Source: JAICJR01 sp963848495 (lineage in GTDB: Bacteria > Actinomycetota > Thermoleophilia > Solirubrobacterales > Thermoleophilaceae). From it: DNA of 64,000 bases. The stretch's first letter is position 1. Each line of letters starts with the position of its first letter. The position numbers were made by a program, and so were the translations under genes. The notes below the pieces were generated by a model. The model saw only the letters and a list, made by a program, of their open reading frames with translations, was not told where the DNA came from and searched no databases. The DNA lies in NCBI GenBank assembly GCA_963848495.1, contig CAWKDV010000003.1, positions 248,001-312,000 on the forward strand. The letters are read 5' to 3'. Of this stretch, positions 1 to 8,433 are shown in pieces.

Positions 1-1
1 C

Positions 2-346
2 GTCTACGCATACGCCTCACTGGTCACCAACCCGTTCCCCGGCTTCACCGGCCTCGAGGGCTACCCGCTCGACGTGCAGTTCGCGCCGCCCGAGCGCCAG
101 AACCGCTGGAAGACCGGCTTCCGCGTGGTGCTGGTCATCCCCGCCCTGATCCTCTCGGGCGGCCTCTCCGGCGTGCTGTTCGCGGTGGCCGTCTTCGGCT
201 GGTTCACCGGGCTGTTCATCGCCCGGATGCCACGTGACCTGCAGCGGGCGGGCGCCTACGCGCTCCGCTACAGCACGCAGCTCAACTCCTACCTGTTCCT
301 GCTCACCGACCGCTACCCGGACGCCACGCCGCGTATCAGCGGGTGA
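2..346 (+). CDS. DUF4389 family membrane protein, 3' part
   Basis: The reading frame is open from the first bases of the window, so the start lies upstream and only about 114 residues are seen. It contains a PERQNRWKT stretch, two hydrophobic segments in the middle, and the ending ALRYSTQLNSYLFLLTDRYP, which is the typical close of DUF4389 domains. DUF4389 proteins are small actinobacterial membrane proteins of unknown function. The stop (344-346) overlaps the GTG start of the next gene (343), so the two are probably translationally coupled. Confidence 0.75.
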   Translation, partial: VYAYASLVTNPFPGFTGLEGYPLDVQFAPPERQNRWKTGFRVVLVIPALILSGGLSGVLFAVAVFGWFTGLFIARMPRDLQRAGAYALRYSTQLNSYLFLLTDRYPDATPRISG

Positions 347-1569
347 GCGCCCGCCTGCGCCGGCCGCTTGCGCTGGCCGCCTTCGCCGTGCTGGCGGCGC
401 TCTGGCTGCTGGCCGCCTCGCGCCTGTGGCGAACCACGGTGCCGTCGGACCTGCAGCTGCCGCACCTCGCAGCGAGCAGCTACTTCACGCCCGCCTACCT
501 CCACCACGCGTCGAGCTACGAGCGCTTCCTGCGGATCGACTTCCTGCTCGCCGAGCTTGCGCTGATCGGCGCGCTGGTGGGCTACGCGCTGCGCGGCGAG
601 CGCCTGATGCGCGAGTCCGCCGCCGGCCGCGTGGGCACCGGCCTCTTGCTCGGCATGCTCGGCCTCGCGGTCGTATGGATCGCGCAGCTCCCGTTCGGCC
701 TGGCCGAGGTCTGGTGGGAGCGCCGCCACGGCGTCTCGCACCAGGGCTACGTGAGCTGGATCTTCGAGAGCTTCTTCGCGCTCGGCGGTCAGTTCCTGTT
801 CATCTGCTTCACGATCGCCATCGTGATGGGGTTCGCCGGCCTGCTCGGCAACCGCTGGTGGATCGCCGGCGTGCCGGCGCTGGTGGCGGTGGCGGTGCTG
901 ATCTCCTTCATCACCCCCTTCCTGATCGCCCCGGTGCACTCCGCACGGGACCCGGCGCTGCGTGCCGACGCCGCTCAGCTCGCGCGCACCGAGGGGATCG
1001 GCCAGGTGCGCGTGGAGGTGCAGGACGTGCACCGCTACACCACGGCGCCGAACGCGGAGGCGGTGGGCCTCGGCCCCACGCGCCGCGTGATCCTCTGGGA
1101 CACGCTGCTCGGCGGCCGCTTCTCGCGCGGCGAGGTGCGCGTGGTACTGGCGCACGAGATCGGTCACCTCGCCCACAACCACATCTGGCGCGGCCTGGCC
1201 TGGCTCGCGCTGTTCGGCCTGCCGGTCGGCTTCCTGATCGCCATGGCCACGCGCGGCCGCGGCGGCCTCTACGAGCCGCGAGCCGTGCCGCTCGCGCTGC
1301 TCGTCTTCGTCGTGCTGCAGCTGCTGATCTCGCCCGCGCAGAACGCGGTGACCCGGCGCATGGAGGCCGAGGCCGACTGGTCGGCGCTGCGCGCCACGAA
1401 CGACCCGCGCGACGCCCGCTCGGCGTTCCAGCGCCTGGCCCGCACTTCGCACGCCGACCCCGATCCACCCGGCTGGTGGCAGGCCCTGACGGGCGACCAC
1501 CCGACGATCATGCAGCGGATCGAGATGGTGGCCGCGTACGCGGCCCGATCACGGATCACTGATCACTGA
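343..1569 (+). CDS. M48 family zinc metalloprotease (STE24-like)
   Basis: A 408-residue integral membrane peptidase. The HEIGH zinc motif is at residues 271-275 and the downstream EAEAD (about 341-345) would supply the third zinc ligand. Several hydrophobic segments precede the motif (about 10-27, 65-85, 100-120, 150-215) and two more lie between the two motifs, as in STE24/CAAX-type M48 enzymes. The GTG start overlaps the stop of the DUF4389 gene. The last residues (RSRITDH) are encoded by the heptamer repeat arm described at 1547-1597, so the C-terminus may be shaped by the repeat. The substrate is unknown. Confidence 0.88.
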   Translation: MSARLRRPLALAAFAVLAALWLLAASRLWRTTVPSDLQLPHLAASSYFTPAYLHHASSYERFLRIDFLLAELALIGALVGYALRGERLMRESAAGRVGTGLLLGMLGLAVVWIAQLPFGLAEVWWERRHGVSHQGYVSWIFESFFALGGQFLFICFTIAIVMGFAGLLGNRWWIAGVPALVAVAVLISFITPFLIAPVHSARDPALRADAAQLARTEGIGQVRVEVQDVHRYTTAPNAEAVGLGPTRRVILWDTLLGGRFSRGEVRVVLAHEIGHLAHNHIWRGLAWLALFGLPVGFLIAMATRGRGGLYEPRAVPLALLVFVVLQLLISPAQNAVTRRMEAEADWSALRATNDPRDARSAFQRLARTSHADPDPPGWWQALTGDHPTIMQRIEMVAAYAARSRITDH

Positions 1570-1597
1570 CTTCTCGGTGATCAGTGATCAGTGATCA
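1547..1597. repeat. Inverted pair of 7-bp repeat arrays; likely bidirectional terminator
   Basis: The left arm is three tandem heptamers, GATCACG then GATCACT twice (1547-1567). The right arm is GTGATCA three times (1577-1597). Positions 1554-1569 and 1581-1596 are perfect 16-bp complements with an 11-nt loop. The stop codons of the two convergent genes, TGA at 1567-1569 (+) and 1595-1597 (-), both lie inside the arms. The placement suggests a transcription terminator for both genes, although there is no clear T-tract. Confidence 0.75.
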
Positions 1598-2785
1598 CCG
1601 TGAGCCGGCGGCGACCGGCTCGACGGGACGCTCCGCGGTCACGGGCGGGAGCGCAAGCTCTCGCCCGATCGCCCGCGCAATCTTCCGCGAGTCCATCGCG
1701 ATCTCCCGGAACATGCCGCTGATCGGGTTGCTGTAGCCGATGAAGCGCAGGCCCGGCGCGCCCGGGTGCGTGGCCGCGCCGTGCACGGCGGGCTTGCCCC
1801 TCAGGCCGATCAGGCCGAGGTGACCCACGAGCGGCTCGAGGCCGCGGCGGTAGCCGGTCGCCACGATCACGGCGTCGGGCTCGATCCGCTCGCCCCCCTC
1901 GAGCAGCGCCTCGCGCCCGTCGAAGCCGGCCAGGCCGGGCACAACCTCGACCTGCCCGCTCTGCACCGCGTCGATCAGCCCCACGTCGATGATCGGGATC
2001 ACGTCGTCCTCGATCACCCGCGTGTAGAGGCCGCGCGTGGCCCGCGGGAGGCCGCGTGCCGACATGTCAGGAACGGTCAGGCGCTGCATGCGGGCGGCGA
2101 TGGTGTCCACCACCTTCGGCGGGACGCGCCTCATCAGCACGCCGGTGACCTGGTTCGGCACGCCGTTCACCTGTCTGCGCACGATGTTCGGCGGCGTACG
2201 CACGGCCAGCCGCACCCGGGCTGCCCCGCCCTCGGCGAGATCCACCGCGATCTCGGCGCCGGTGTTGCCCGAGCCCACCACGAGCACGTCACGGCCGCGG
2301 TACGGGTCGGCGTTTCGGTAGCGCGCCGCGTGCAGCAGCTCGCCCTCGTAGGCGTCCTTGCCCGGGAAGTCCGCGATGAACGGCGTGTGGTTGTAGCCAG
2401 TGGCCACCACCACCTGGCGGGCGGCGATCTCGCCGCCGTTCGCCAGCGTCAGCAGCCAGCCGTCCACCGTCCGGTCGATGCGCTGCACCTCGCTGCCCGT
2501 TCGCACGTCGAGCTGGTGATGGCGGACGTAGCCCTCGAGGTAGCGGATCACGCCGTCGCGCGAGACCCAGCGCCCATGGCTGCGGGAGAAGCGGTAGCCC
2601 GGCAGGTTCGACAGCCAGCGGACCGTGTGCAGGTGCAGCCGCTCGTAGTGCGAGCGCCAGCTCGCCGCGACGTCGTCCGCGCGCTCGAGCACCAGCGCCC
2701 GGACTCCCTCCCGGCGCAGCATCGCCGCCGTGGCCAGCCCGGCCGGCCCGGCCCCGATCACCACCGCGTCGCGCTGCTCCGCCAT
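1595..2785 (-). CDS. Flavin-containing monooxygenase-like NAD(P)/FAD oxidoreductase
   Basis: A 396-residue protein with an N-terminal FAD-binding GAGPAGLA at about residues 12-19, a second dinucleotide motif VVGSGNTGAEIA near residue 170, and two ATGY motifs typical of FMO and Baeyer-Villiger-like enzymes (about 129 and 320). It probably uses NADPH and O2 to oxidise a small organic substrate, or acts in an FMO-like group with TrkA-type annotation. The substrate cannot be read from sequence. It is convergent with the M48 gene and shares its repeat-derived terminator. Confidence 0.85.
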   Translation of the reverse strand: MAEQRDAVVIGAGPAGLATAAMLRREGVRALVLERADDVAASWRSHYERLHLHTVRWLSNLPGYRFSRSHGRWVSRDGVIRYLEGYVRHHQLDVRTGSEVQRIDRTVDGWLLTLANGGEIAARQVVVATGYNHTPFIADFPGKDAYEGELLHAARYRNADPYRGRDVLVVGSGNTGAEIAVDLAEGGAARVRLAVRTPPNIVRRQVNGVPNQVTGVLMRRVPPKVVDTIAARMQRLTVPDMSARGLPRATRGLYTRVIEDDVIPIIDVGLIDAVQSGQVEVVPGLAGFDGREALLEGGERIEPDAVIVATGYRRGLEPLVGHLGLIGLRGKPAVHGAATHPGAPGLRFIGYSNPISGMFREIAMDSRKIARAIGRELALPPVTAERPVEPVAAGSR

Positions 2786-2803
2786 GCGGCGGGGAGCCTA
2801 ACG

Positions 2804-4738
2804 TCAGCCGGGCGGCAGCACGCTGCTGAGGAAGGGCGTGAACTGCCGCGAGGCGAGGTGGGCGGCGGCCGCGCGAGCCTCCCCCACGCTCTGCGCGCCC
2901 AGCCGCACCGACACCCTGTGGCCGCCGAGGCGCCCGCGCAGCACGCCGTGGCGGTCGATCGTCACCGTCCCGCGCGCCGCCGCGGCGCCGCCGATCTCAA
3001 GGCGCGCCAGCCCGCGCGTGGGGAACTTGCCGCTGAGCACCACGCCGGGCACCCACGAGTAGCCGTGCAGTGTGATCGCCTTGGAGCCGGTGGTGAAGAA
3101 GCCGGCCCGCAGGCCGCCCATGGGCGCGACGCTGAACCCGTCGGGCGACTCGAGGAAGCCGTCGAGCAGGCGCTCGAACAGGTCGTCGAGCGTGAACTCG
3201 GTGGCCGTGAGGGTCCTTCCCACCTTCTGCGGCTGGTGCCGGAACGCCGGGAGCTGCGAGATCGAGCGGGGCGGCACCGGGCTCGGCGGGAACAGCGCCC
3301 CGCGGGACTGGCAGATGCCCTGCGGCTCGCCGCGGAAGAAGTGCTGCACCGCACGCAGCGAGCACGAGCTGAGGTCGTCGCCCAGCACCGAGTGCCCGAC
3401 GTTCGGCACCTTCACGAGCGTGGCCTTGGGCAGCAGCGCTGCGACCCTGGCGGCGTCCTCCTGCGGCGTGCGCAGGTCGTCGTCGCCGCTGAGGATCAGC
3501 GTGGGCACGGCCGGCGGGGGCGCGGACTCGACCGGCGGCGAGTCGCCGGACTCGGGCCAGTTGGCGCAGAACGGCGCGAGGCTGAAGTTGAAGACCGTGT
3601 CGGGATCGAAGGGCGCGTACGACGAGGGCGCGATCTGGGTGAACGACTGGCGCGACTCGCTCATCCGCTGGGACGGCGTGGCGGACTGAGCCCACGGCAG
3701 GCTGGCGTCCTCGCACGAGGTGGCGAGGAACAGCGCCTGGCTGTCGCCGCCGCTCGGGTCGAAGGTCTCGGCCCCAGTGGTGGAGGCCACGAGCCGCAGC
3801 ATCGGCGCCGGGTCGCCGTTCAGCGCGGCGCGCACGGCCGCGGGGAAGTCGGCCCGCAGCGTCGGGTCGAAATCGCCCTCGAAGAGCACCGACAGGATCC
3901 CGCTCCGGCGCAGGTCGGCCTTGCGCCGCTGCCCCTTGCCGTTGACGACGAAGCCGCTGGGCGTCGAGCTCTCGAGACGCTGAACGAGCTGCGCGAGGTC
4001 CGCCTGCGGGTCGTTCGTGATCCCCTGGCAGGCGTTCTTCGCGCAGATCTGCGACAGCAACCGCGGGAGAGCGGCGAAGCTGCTCAGCTCGTAGGGATCG
4101 AGCGCGCCGGGGAGGACCACCGAGTCGAGCACCAGGCGGTCGATGTGCTCGGGGAAGCGGGTGGCGTAGTCGAGCGCGACCTTGGTGCCGTAGGAGACGC
4201 CGTAGAGGTCGATCTTGTCGACCCCCACGAGGCGCCGCACCGCGTCGAGGTCGGCCACGGAGTCCGAGGTCGTGTAGAAGGGCCGCAGCGCGCCGAGCCG
4301 CTGGGCACAGCCGCCGACGCCGTTGTCGGGCAGCTTGTGGTCGCCCAGGCCCGGGCACAGGAGCTGGTCCGAGAAGCCGGTGCCGCGCTGGTCGAAGACC
4401 ACGAGGTCGCGTCCGCGCAGGATCGGCGCGAGCGTGGCGGCGAAGTCCGGCAGGAGCGGCGTGGCGGCCTGGCCGGGCCCGCCCGCCAGCGCCACCACGG
4501 CGCCGTGGTTGGGACCCGAGGTGTGCAGCAACTCGACGTGGATCGCCATCGAGCCCTTCACCGCCCCGGTCGGGTCGATTGGCACGACCACCCGCCCGCA
4601 ACTCAGGATCGAGCCGGAGCTGCAGGGATGAAAGGGCGCGGCGGAGGCGGTGCCGGGCAGCAGGACGAGCGCTGCGGCCAGCGCGGCTGCGACGAGTGCG
4701 GCGCGGGAAATGCGCCGCGGCGCACCCGTGGACTTCAT
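2804..4738 (-). CDS. Secreted alpha/beta hydrolase, tripeptidyl aminopeptidase (TAP)-like
   Basis: 644 residues with a signal peptide (hydrophobic stretch about 12-30, cleavage after ASA at about 31-33). The oxyanion-loop GGPGQ is at 86-90 and the nucleophile elbow GVSYG places the catalytic Ser at 182. A late LILSGDDDLRTP supplies the Asp and VPNVGHS the His, as in the TAP-like C-terminal module of actinobacterial secreted prolyl/tripeptidyl peptidases. An extra C-terminal region of about 130 residues follows the hydrolase core and is not recognised. The ATG start is supported by the signal peptide. Confidence 0.87.
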   Translation of the reverse strand: MKSTGAPRRISRAALVAAALAAALVLLPGTASAAPFHPCSSGSILSCGRVVVPIDPTGAVKGSMAIHVELLHTSGPNHGAVVALAGGPGQAATPLLPDFAATLAPILRGRDLVVFDQRGTGFSDQLLCPGLGDHKLPDNGVGGCAQRLGALRPFYTTSDSVADLDAVRRLVGVDKIDLYGVSYGTKVALDYATRFPEHIDRLVLDSVVLPGALDPYELSSFAALPRLLSQICAKNACQGITNDPQADLAQLVQRLESSTPSGFVVNGKGQRRKADLRRSGILSVLFEGDFDPTLRADFPAAVRAALNGDPAPMLRLVASTTGAETFDPSGGDSQALFLATSCEDASLPWAQSATPSQRMSESRQSFTQIAPSSYAPFDPDTVFNFSLAPFCANWPESGDSPPVESAPPPAVPTLILSGDDDLRTPQEDAARVAALLPKATLVKVPNVGHSVLGDDLSSCSLRAVQHFFRGEPQGICQSRGALFPPSPVPPRSISQLPAFRHQPQKVGRTLTATEFTLDDLFERLLDGFLESPDGFSVAPMGGLRAGFFTTGSKAITLHGYSWVPGVVLSGKFPTRGLARLEIGGAAAARGTVTIDRHGVLRGRLGGHRVSVRLGAQSVGEARAAAAHLASRQFTPFLSSVLPPG

Positions 4739-4807
4739 GTGTGGATCAACCCTTCCTGAGCGAGGCCGTCGCGATCACGGTACTGGACGGACCCGCCGTA
4801 CGACCAC

Positions 4808-5827
4808 TCAGGTTCCGGGTTGCACCACCTCCCTCTGCGGAAGCTCGCACGACGCGAATCCCTGGGCGCCGACGCCGAGGGCGCGGTAGAGGCGCGAGCG
4901 GTGGCTCTCGAAGGCGATCGCGGTCGTGAGCTCCACGAGCTGGGCGTCGTCGAAGTGCTCGCGCAGCCGTGCGAACAGCTCGTCCGACACCTCCGAGGGC
5001 GTGCGGCTGAGCTCCTCCGCGTACTCGACCACCAGGCGCTCGAGCGGGTCGAAGGCGCTGCTGTCGCGCCAGCGCGGCAGCTCGCGGATCGTGGCCTCGT
5101 CGAGGCCGCGGCGCTCGAGCAGGGCCGACCCGAAGTCGATGCACCACTCGCAGCCCACCATCAGCGCGGCCTTGGTGGCGGCCAGGTCCTTCAATCGCCC
5201 GTCGACGTCGTGCGAGTGCTCGAGCGCCAGCTCCATCGCCGCGTTGCCACGCAGGATGCGGGGGTGGTGCCCGAGCGGCACGAGCGGCGCCGGCAGCGTG
5301 CCGTAACGCCGCCGGGCGTAGCGGCGCACGACCCGGTACGTGAGCCCCGCGGGCGGCTCACCGACACGCAGACCGGCCGCGCCGTTCCCCGCAATCCGCA
5401 ATCCGCGATCCGCGATCCGCGTCGCCCACAGCAACCATGCCGGCAGCACCACCACGAGCCCGAGCACCGCCAGATTTGCCACGTTGTCGGCGGTCGGCAG
5501 ATCGTCCGCCGAGGCCACGTGGTAGGCGAAGTGCGGCACCGCGAACACGAGCGCAGACACGAGCGCAGGCCGCAGCAGCCACGTGCGAGGCGCCAGCGCG
5601 GTCCAGGTGAGCAGCACGCCGAGCGACATCAGCCCGGCGCCCACGTCGCGGACGAGGTGCTCGTCGTAGGGCCCGACCGCGGAGACCCAGTGGTGGCCGA
5701 GCCCCGGGAAGGTCGAGTACCAGCCGTGGGGGCCCAGCTCCGCCCAGGCGCCCACCGCGAAGTTCGTCACGCCGACGGCCGCGAGCGCCACCCGCAGGCC
5801 GCCGACCAGCCGCCCAGATACGTTCAT
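4808..5827 (-). CDS. Membrane domain fused to carboxymuconolactone decarboxylase/AhpD-like domain
   Basis: 339 residues from ATG 5827, chosen because AGGAGAG lies just upstream; the frame stays open further, to 5977. The N-terminal ~140 residues have four hydrophobic helices and resemble DUF4345-like small membrane proteins. The C-terminal ~170 residues form a CMD/AhpD-like domain with a CxxC motif (GCEWCIDFGS), but the His that follows CxxC in true AhpD is not at the usual place. A heptamer array at 5390-5417 encodes part of the linker. The gene is divergent from an ECF sigma gene; CMD-fold genes are known partners of some ECF groups. Confidence 0.82.
   Translation of the reverse strand: MNVSGRLVGGLRVALAAVGVTNFAVGAWAELGPHGWYSTFPGLGHHWVSAVGPYDEHLVRDVGAGLMSLGVLLTWTALAPRTWLLRPALVSALVFAVPHFAYHVASADDLPTADNVANLAVLGLVVVLPAWLLWATRIADRGLRIAGNGAAGLRVGEPPAGLTYRVVRRYARRRYGTLPAPLVPLGHHPRILRGNAAMELALEHSHDVDGRLKDLAATKAALMVGCEWCIDFGSALLERRGLDEATIRELPRWRDSSAFDPLERLVVEYAEELSRTPSEVSDELFARLREHFDDAQLVELTTAIAFESHRSRLYRALGVGAQGFASCELPQREVVQPGT
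5390..5417. repeat. 7-bp tandem repeat, 4 units
   Basis: CGCAATC twice followed by CGCGATC twice, then a partial CGCG. It lies inside the membrane/CMD fusion gene, in the linker between the domains. A unit of 7 is not a multiple of 3, so gain or loss of one unit would shift the frame. Confidence 0.85.
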
Positions 5828-5863
5828 CGAAGCTCTCCTGTTCAGTTCGCCGTCTGGATGATG

Positions 5864-5900
5864 AAGAGGCGTGGAACCTCTCGGACGTTCCACGCCTCTT
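5864..5900. promoter_or_regulatory. Perfect 14-bp palindrome between divergent ECF sigma and CMD-fusion genes
   Basis: Arms 5864-5877 and 5887-5900 are perfect complements around a 9-nt spacer. Each arm ends in GGAAC on its own strand, the classic -35 element of ECF sigma promoters. The site lies 36 bp upstream of the CMD-fusion start and only 6 bp before the preferred sigma ATG at 5907. It may be a bidirectional ECF promoter or operator, or a hairpin at the sigma mRNA 5' end. No clean -10 is seen at the usual 16-17 nt spacing, so promoter function is inference. Confidence 0.55.
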
Positions 5901-5906
5901 GGATCG

Positions 5907-6422
5907 ATGAACGCGATGACCGACCAGCAGCTCGCGGCAACGGTGGTGGCTGCGCAGCGGGGCGACGCCATGGCCATGGCCGCCCTGGTCGATGAGCTGA
6001 TGCCTTACGTGGGCCAGATCTGCGGCGCGATTGCCCTCCAGCACGGCGAGGACGCGGCCCAGAACGCGCTGATCGCGGTGCTGCGCAACCTGCGCCGCCT
6101 GGAGCAGCCGGCCGCGCTGCGCGGCTGGGTGCGCACGATCGCCACCCGCGAGGCGGTGCGCGTGGCGCGCCTCGCCCGGGTCGAGCGCCCGCTGGCGGAG
6201 GTGCCCGAGCCGCGCCAGGCCGGCTCCGACCCGCGCGCGAGCGTCGAGATCCGCGACCAGCTCGAGCGGCTCGAGCCCGAGCAGCGCGCCGTGCTCGTCC
6301 TGCGCGACCTCGAGGGACTCGGCGAGCAGGAGGTGGCGCGCCTGCTCGCGCTGCCCGAGGGCACGGTCAAGTCGCGCCTCCATCGCGCCCGCGTCCGCTT
6401 CAGGAAGGGCTGGACCGCATGA
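5907..6422 (+). CDS. ECF-type RNA polymerase sigma factor
   Basis: 171 residues from ATG 5907 (a second ATG is at 5916; the frame is open upstream but would run through the palindrome). Region 2 is weak, but region 4 is clear: LEPEQRAVLVLRDLEGL followed by the helix-turn-helix EQEVARLLALPEGTVKSRLH. There is no C-terminal SnoaL extension. The stop overlaps the start of the next gene (6419), so the SRPBCC protein is co-translated and could be an effector or anti-sigma-like partner. The regulon is unknown; the adjacent GGAAC palindrome hints at autoregulation. Confidence 0.85.
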   Translation: MNAMTDQQLAATVVAAQRGDAMAMAALVDELMPYVGQICGAIALQHGEDAAQNALIAVLRNLRRLEQPAALRGWVRTIATREAVRVARLARVERPLAEVPEPRQAGSDPRASVEIRDQLERLEPEQRAVLVLRDLEGLGEQEVARLLALPEGTVKSRLHRARVRFRKGWTA

Positions 6423-6886
6423 GCTACCCGGCCGTCGAGCTCGACCCGATCCGCCGCCTGCACGTGCTCGCCGCCGCGCTGCCGGGCGCGGGCGTGGTCG
6501 AGCGAGTGCTCGAGGCGCCCTTCGACGCGGTCTGGGCCGCCGCCACCGACTTCGAGAGCGCCGTGCCGCGGATCGAGCTGTTCATCGGCCGCGCCGTGGT
6601 GGTCTCGCGCGAGGGCGAACGCGTCGAGGCGCGCGTCACGCCGCGGCTGATGCCGCGCGCCGTGCCGCTGCACGTCGTCCTGCGCCCGGGCTGGTGCTGG
6701 ATGGTGTCACCGATGATGGTGGCCGGGATGGCGGCCGTGCCCGCCGGGGAGCGCACCCGCTTCGCCCACCTCGAGGCGCTGACGATGCCGGGCGGCCGCC
6801 TCCTCGGCCCGCTGCTCGTGGCGAAGATGCGGCTCGCCCGCGAGCTCGAGCGAATCGAGCGGATCGCGCTCGAGCGCGCCCGCTAG
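6419..6886 (+). CDS. SRPBCC-fold (polyketide cyclase-like) protein
   Basis: 155 residues. The opening VVERVLEAPFDAVWAAATDF and the following strand pattern fit the START/SRPBCC helix-grip fold, a hydrophobic ligand-binding pocket. It overlaps the sigma gene by 4 nt. No catalytic residues can be assigned. It may bind a lipid or aromatic ligand linked to the stress that activates the sigma factor, but this is only a guess from context. Confidence 0.65.
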   Translation: MSYPAVELDPIRRLHVLAAALPGAGVVERVLEAPFDAVWAAATDFESAVPRIELFIGRAVVVSREGERVEARVTPRLMPRAVPLHVVLRPGWCWMVSPMMVAGMAAVPAGERTRFAHLEALTMPGGRLLGPLLVAKMRLARELERIERIALERAR

Positions 6887-6888
6887 TG

Positions 6889-6948
6889 CGTGAGTCGGAA
6901 ATTCGGCTTCAGTCACTCAGGAAGGTGCGCGCGAATTTATGACTCACG
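6889..6948. terminator. Imperfect 17-bp inverted repeat between convergent genes
   Basis: Arms 6889-6905 and 6932-6948 match at 15 of 17 positions around a 26-nt loop, between the stops of the convergent SRPBCC gene (6886) and SLT gene (6955). The position suggests a bidirectional terminator. No T-run follows either arm. Confidence 0.5.
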
Positions 6949-6954
6949 ACACGG

Positions 6955-8403
6955 CTACCGGCCGATCAGCGGCTCGAGCACCCGCGCGCCGCTCGACACG
7001 GTGATGTGGATCGCGTTCGGCTCGCGCACCCAGGCGATCAGGTTCATCGCCTGCAGGCGGTCGAGCATGAACTGGAACGCCTCGGCCTCGGCGTGGCTCG
7101 AGTAGCGCCTGCGCACGTCGAAGGTGAAGCCCGTGGTGTGCAGCGAATAGCCGTGCGTCGCCTCGATGTTGGCGGCGGCCACCAGGTGCTGGTATCGCAC
7201 GTCCCGCACCGCGCTGGTCACGGACAGCGGGCCCGACTTCGGCGCTATCGCCTGGACGCCGGCGGCGAGGTAGGTCAGCAACCCCAGGGCCTCGGGCCGC
7301 AGCGCGCGGTAGACGGTCGGCCGCTGCCCGAGGCGCCCGGCGAACTGGCCGAGCAGCGGGTCGATGGCAAAGCCGTAGCGCTTGGCGTCGTCGGGGATCC
7401 GGAGCAGCTGCCGCCGCGCCTCCGCCTTCTTGATCGCATCCGCGGTGGCGAAGCTCGGCGCGCTGCCGGGCGGGTGCAGCACCTCCTCGGCGGAGGCGCG
7501 CGCCGCGTGGAGGCCGGCCAGCCGCCGGAGCTCGCTCGGGTCGCTGCGGTAGAGGCGCATGATCTGCTCCGCCGCAAGCAGCTTCCAGTAGTAGTTGGAC
7601 GAGTCGTCGCCGAAGCGCGCGAGCAGGCCCCAGGCGCGAGCGTGGCGGAGCGGCGAGGAGTCGAAGTAGAGCCGCGCGTAGCCGATCCTCCCCGGCTTGC
7701 CGCCGTAGTCGCTGAGAACGGTCGAGAGGTTCCCGATGCCCATGTGGTACGAGGTGGCCGCCAGGTCGTCGCGGCCGAAGTGCCGGCGCGCGATCGTCAG
7801 GTAGCGCACGGTGGCGGCAAGCGCCTTTCGCGGATCGAAGCGGTCGTCCACCCGGCGGCGCTGGGCCTCGAAGTGGCGCAGTGCCCGCAGGCTGCGGGCG
7901 CGCGCCATGCGGCGGGTAATGCGGCGGCTCGCTGCAAGGTCCACGTGCATGCCCAGCAGGTTCTGGCCCGTCTCGGCCAGGATCTGCGTGAGCCCGGAGG
8001 CGTTCTGCGGGTCGCTGCCAGCGATCACGTCCGGGCGGCCCGCGCTCTCGAGGAACACGATCGCCTCGACCAGGTTCGGGTCCACCCCGCCCTTGCGCGC
8101 GGCCGCCTCGACCAGCGGGCGGAAGTGCGCGGTGCGCTTGGCTGTGGCGAGGACCCCTCCCGGGCTCTTGGCGAACACGATGTGGCCCTCGCCCGCCGCG
8201 GCCGCCCTCGCCAGTGCGGCGTCACTCCCGCGGCGGTACGCCAGCGGGTCGTAGGTCCCATGCGCGTTACCCGCGGCGGGCACGAGCTTCCGCTTGCCGC
8301 CGCCGGTCAGCGCGACGGTCAGCCCCACCGCCGCGGCCACGAGCACGGCGAGCAGGATGAGGCCCCGGAGCCGGGGGGTCACGGTGCGCGGCACGCACCA
8401 CAC
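6955..8403 (-). CDS. Lytic transglycosylase (SLT) with C-terminal DUF5715/M15-like domain
   Basis: 482 residues. An N-terminal membrane anchor or signal (about 13-32) is followed by an SLT domain: VEAIVFLES places the catalytic Glu at about 119, then ASGLTQI. The C-terminal ~110 residues carry SAVRDVRYQ and HTTGFTFDV, resembling DUF5715 / VanY-like M15 peptidase folds. The protein would cut glycan strands extracytoplasmically and might also bind or cleave peptide stems. Start is GTG 8403; an alternative GTG three codons in is possible. The combination is uncommon. Confidence 0.78.
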   Translation of the reverse strand: MWCVPRTVTPRLRGLILLAVLVAAAVGLTVALTGGGKRKLVPAAGNAHGTYDPLAYRRGSDAALARAAAAGEGHIVFAKSPGGVLATAKRTAHFRPLVEAAARKGGVDPNLVEAIVFLESAGRPDVIAGSDPQNASGLTQILAETGQNLLGMHVDLAASRRITRRMARARSLRALRHFEAQRRRVDDRFDPRKALAATVRYLTIARRHFGRDDLAATSYHMGIGNLSTVLSDYGGKPGRIGYARLYFDSSPLRHARAWGLLARFGDDSSNYYWKLLAAEQIMRLYRSDPSELRRLAGLHAARASAEEVLHPPGSAPSFATADAIKKAEARRQLLRIPDDAKRYGFAIDPLLGQFAGRLGQRPTVYRALRPEALGLLTYLAAGVQAIAPKSGPLSVTSAVRDVRYQHLVAAANIEATHGYSLHTTGFTFDVRRRYSSHAEAEAFQFMLDRLQAMNLIAWVREPNAIHITVSSGARVLEPLIGR

Positions 8404-8433
8404 GCTTGCACAACGGCGCTAGCCTGCCGCCGG

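Noticed and set aside
1766..4759. A 997-codon open frame on the + strand
   Set aside because: It runs antisense through the monooxygenase and TAP-like hydrolase genes and has the His/Arg/Ala-rich composition of high-GC shadow frames; the minus-strand proteins have clear motifs.
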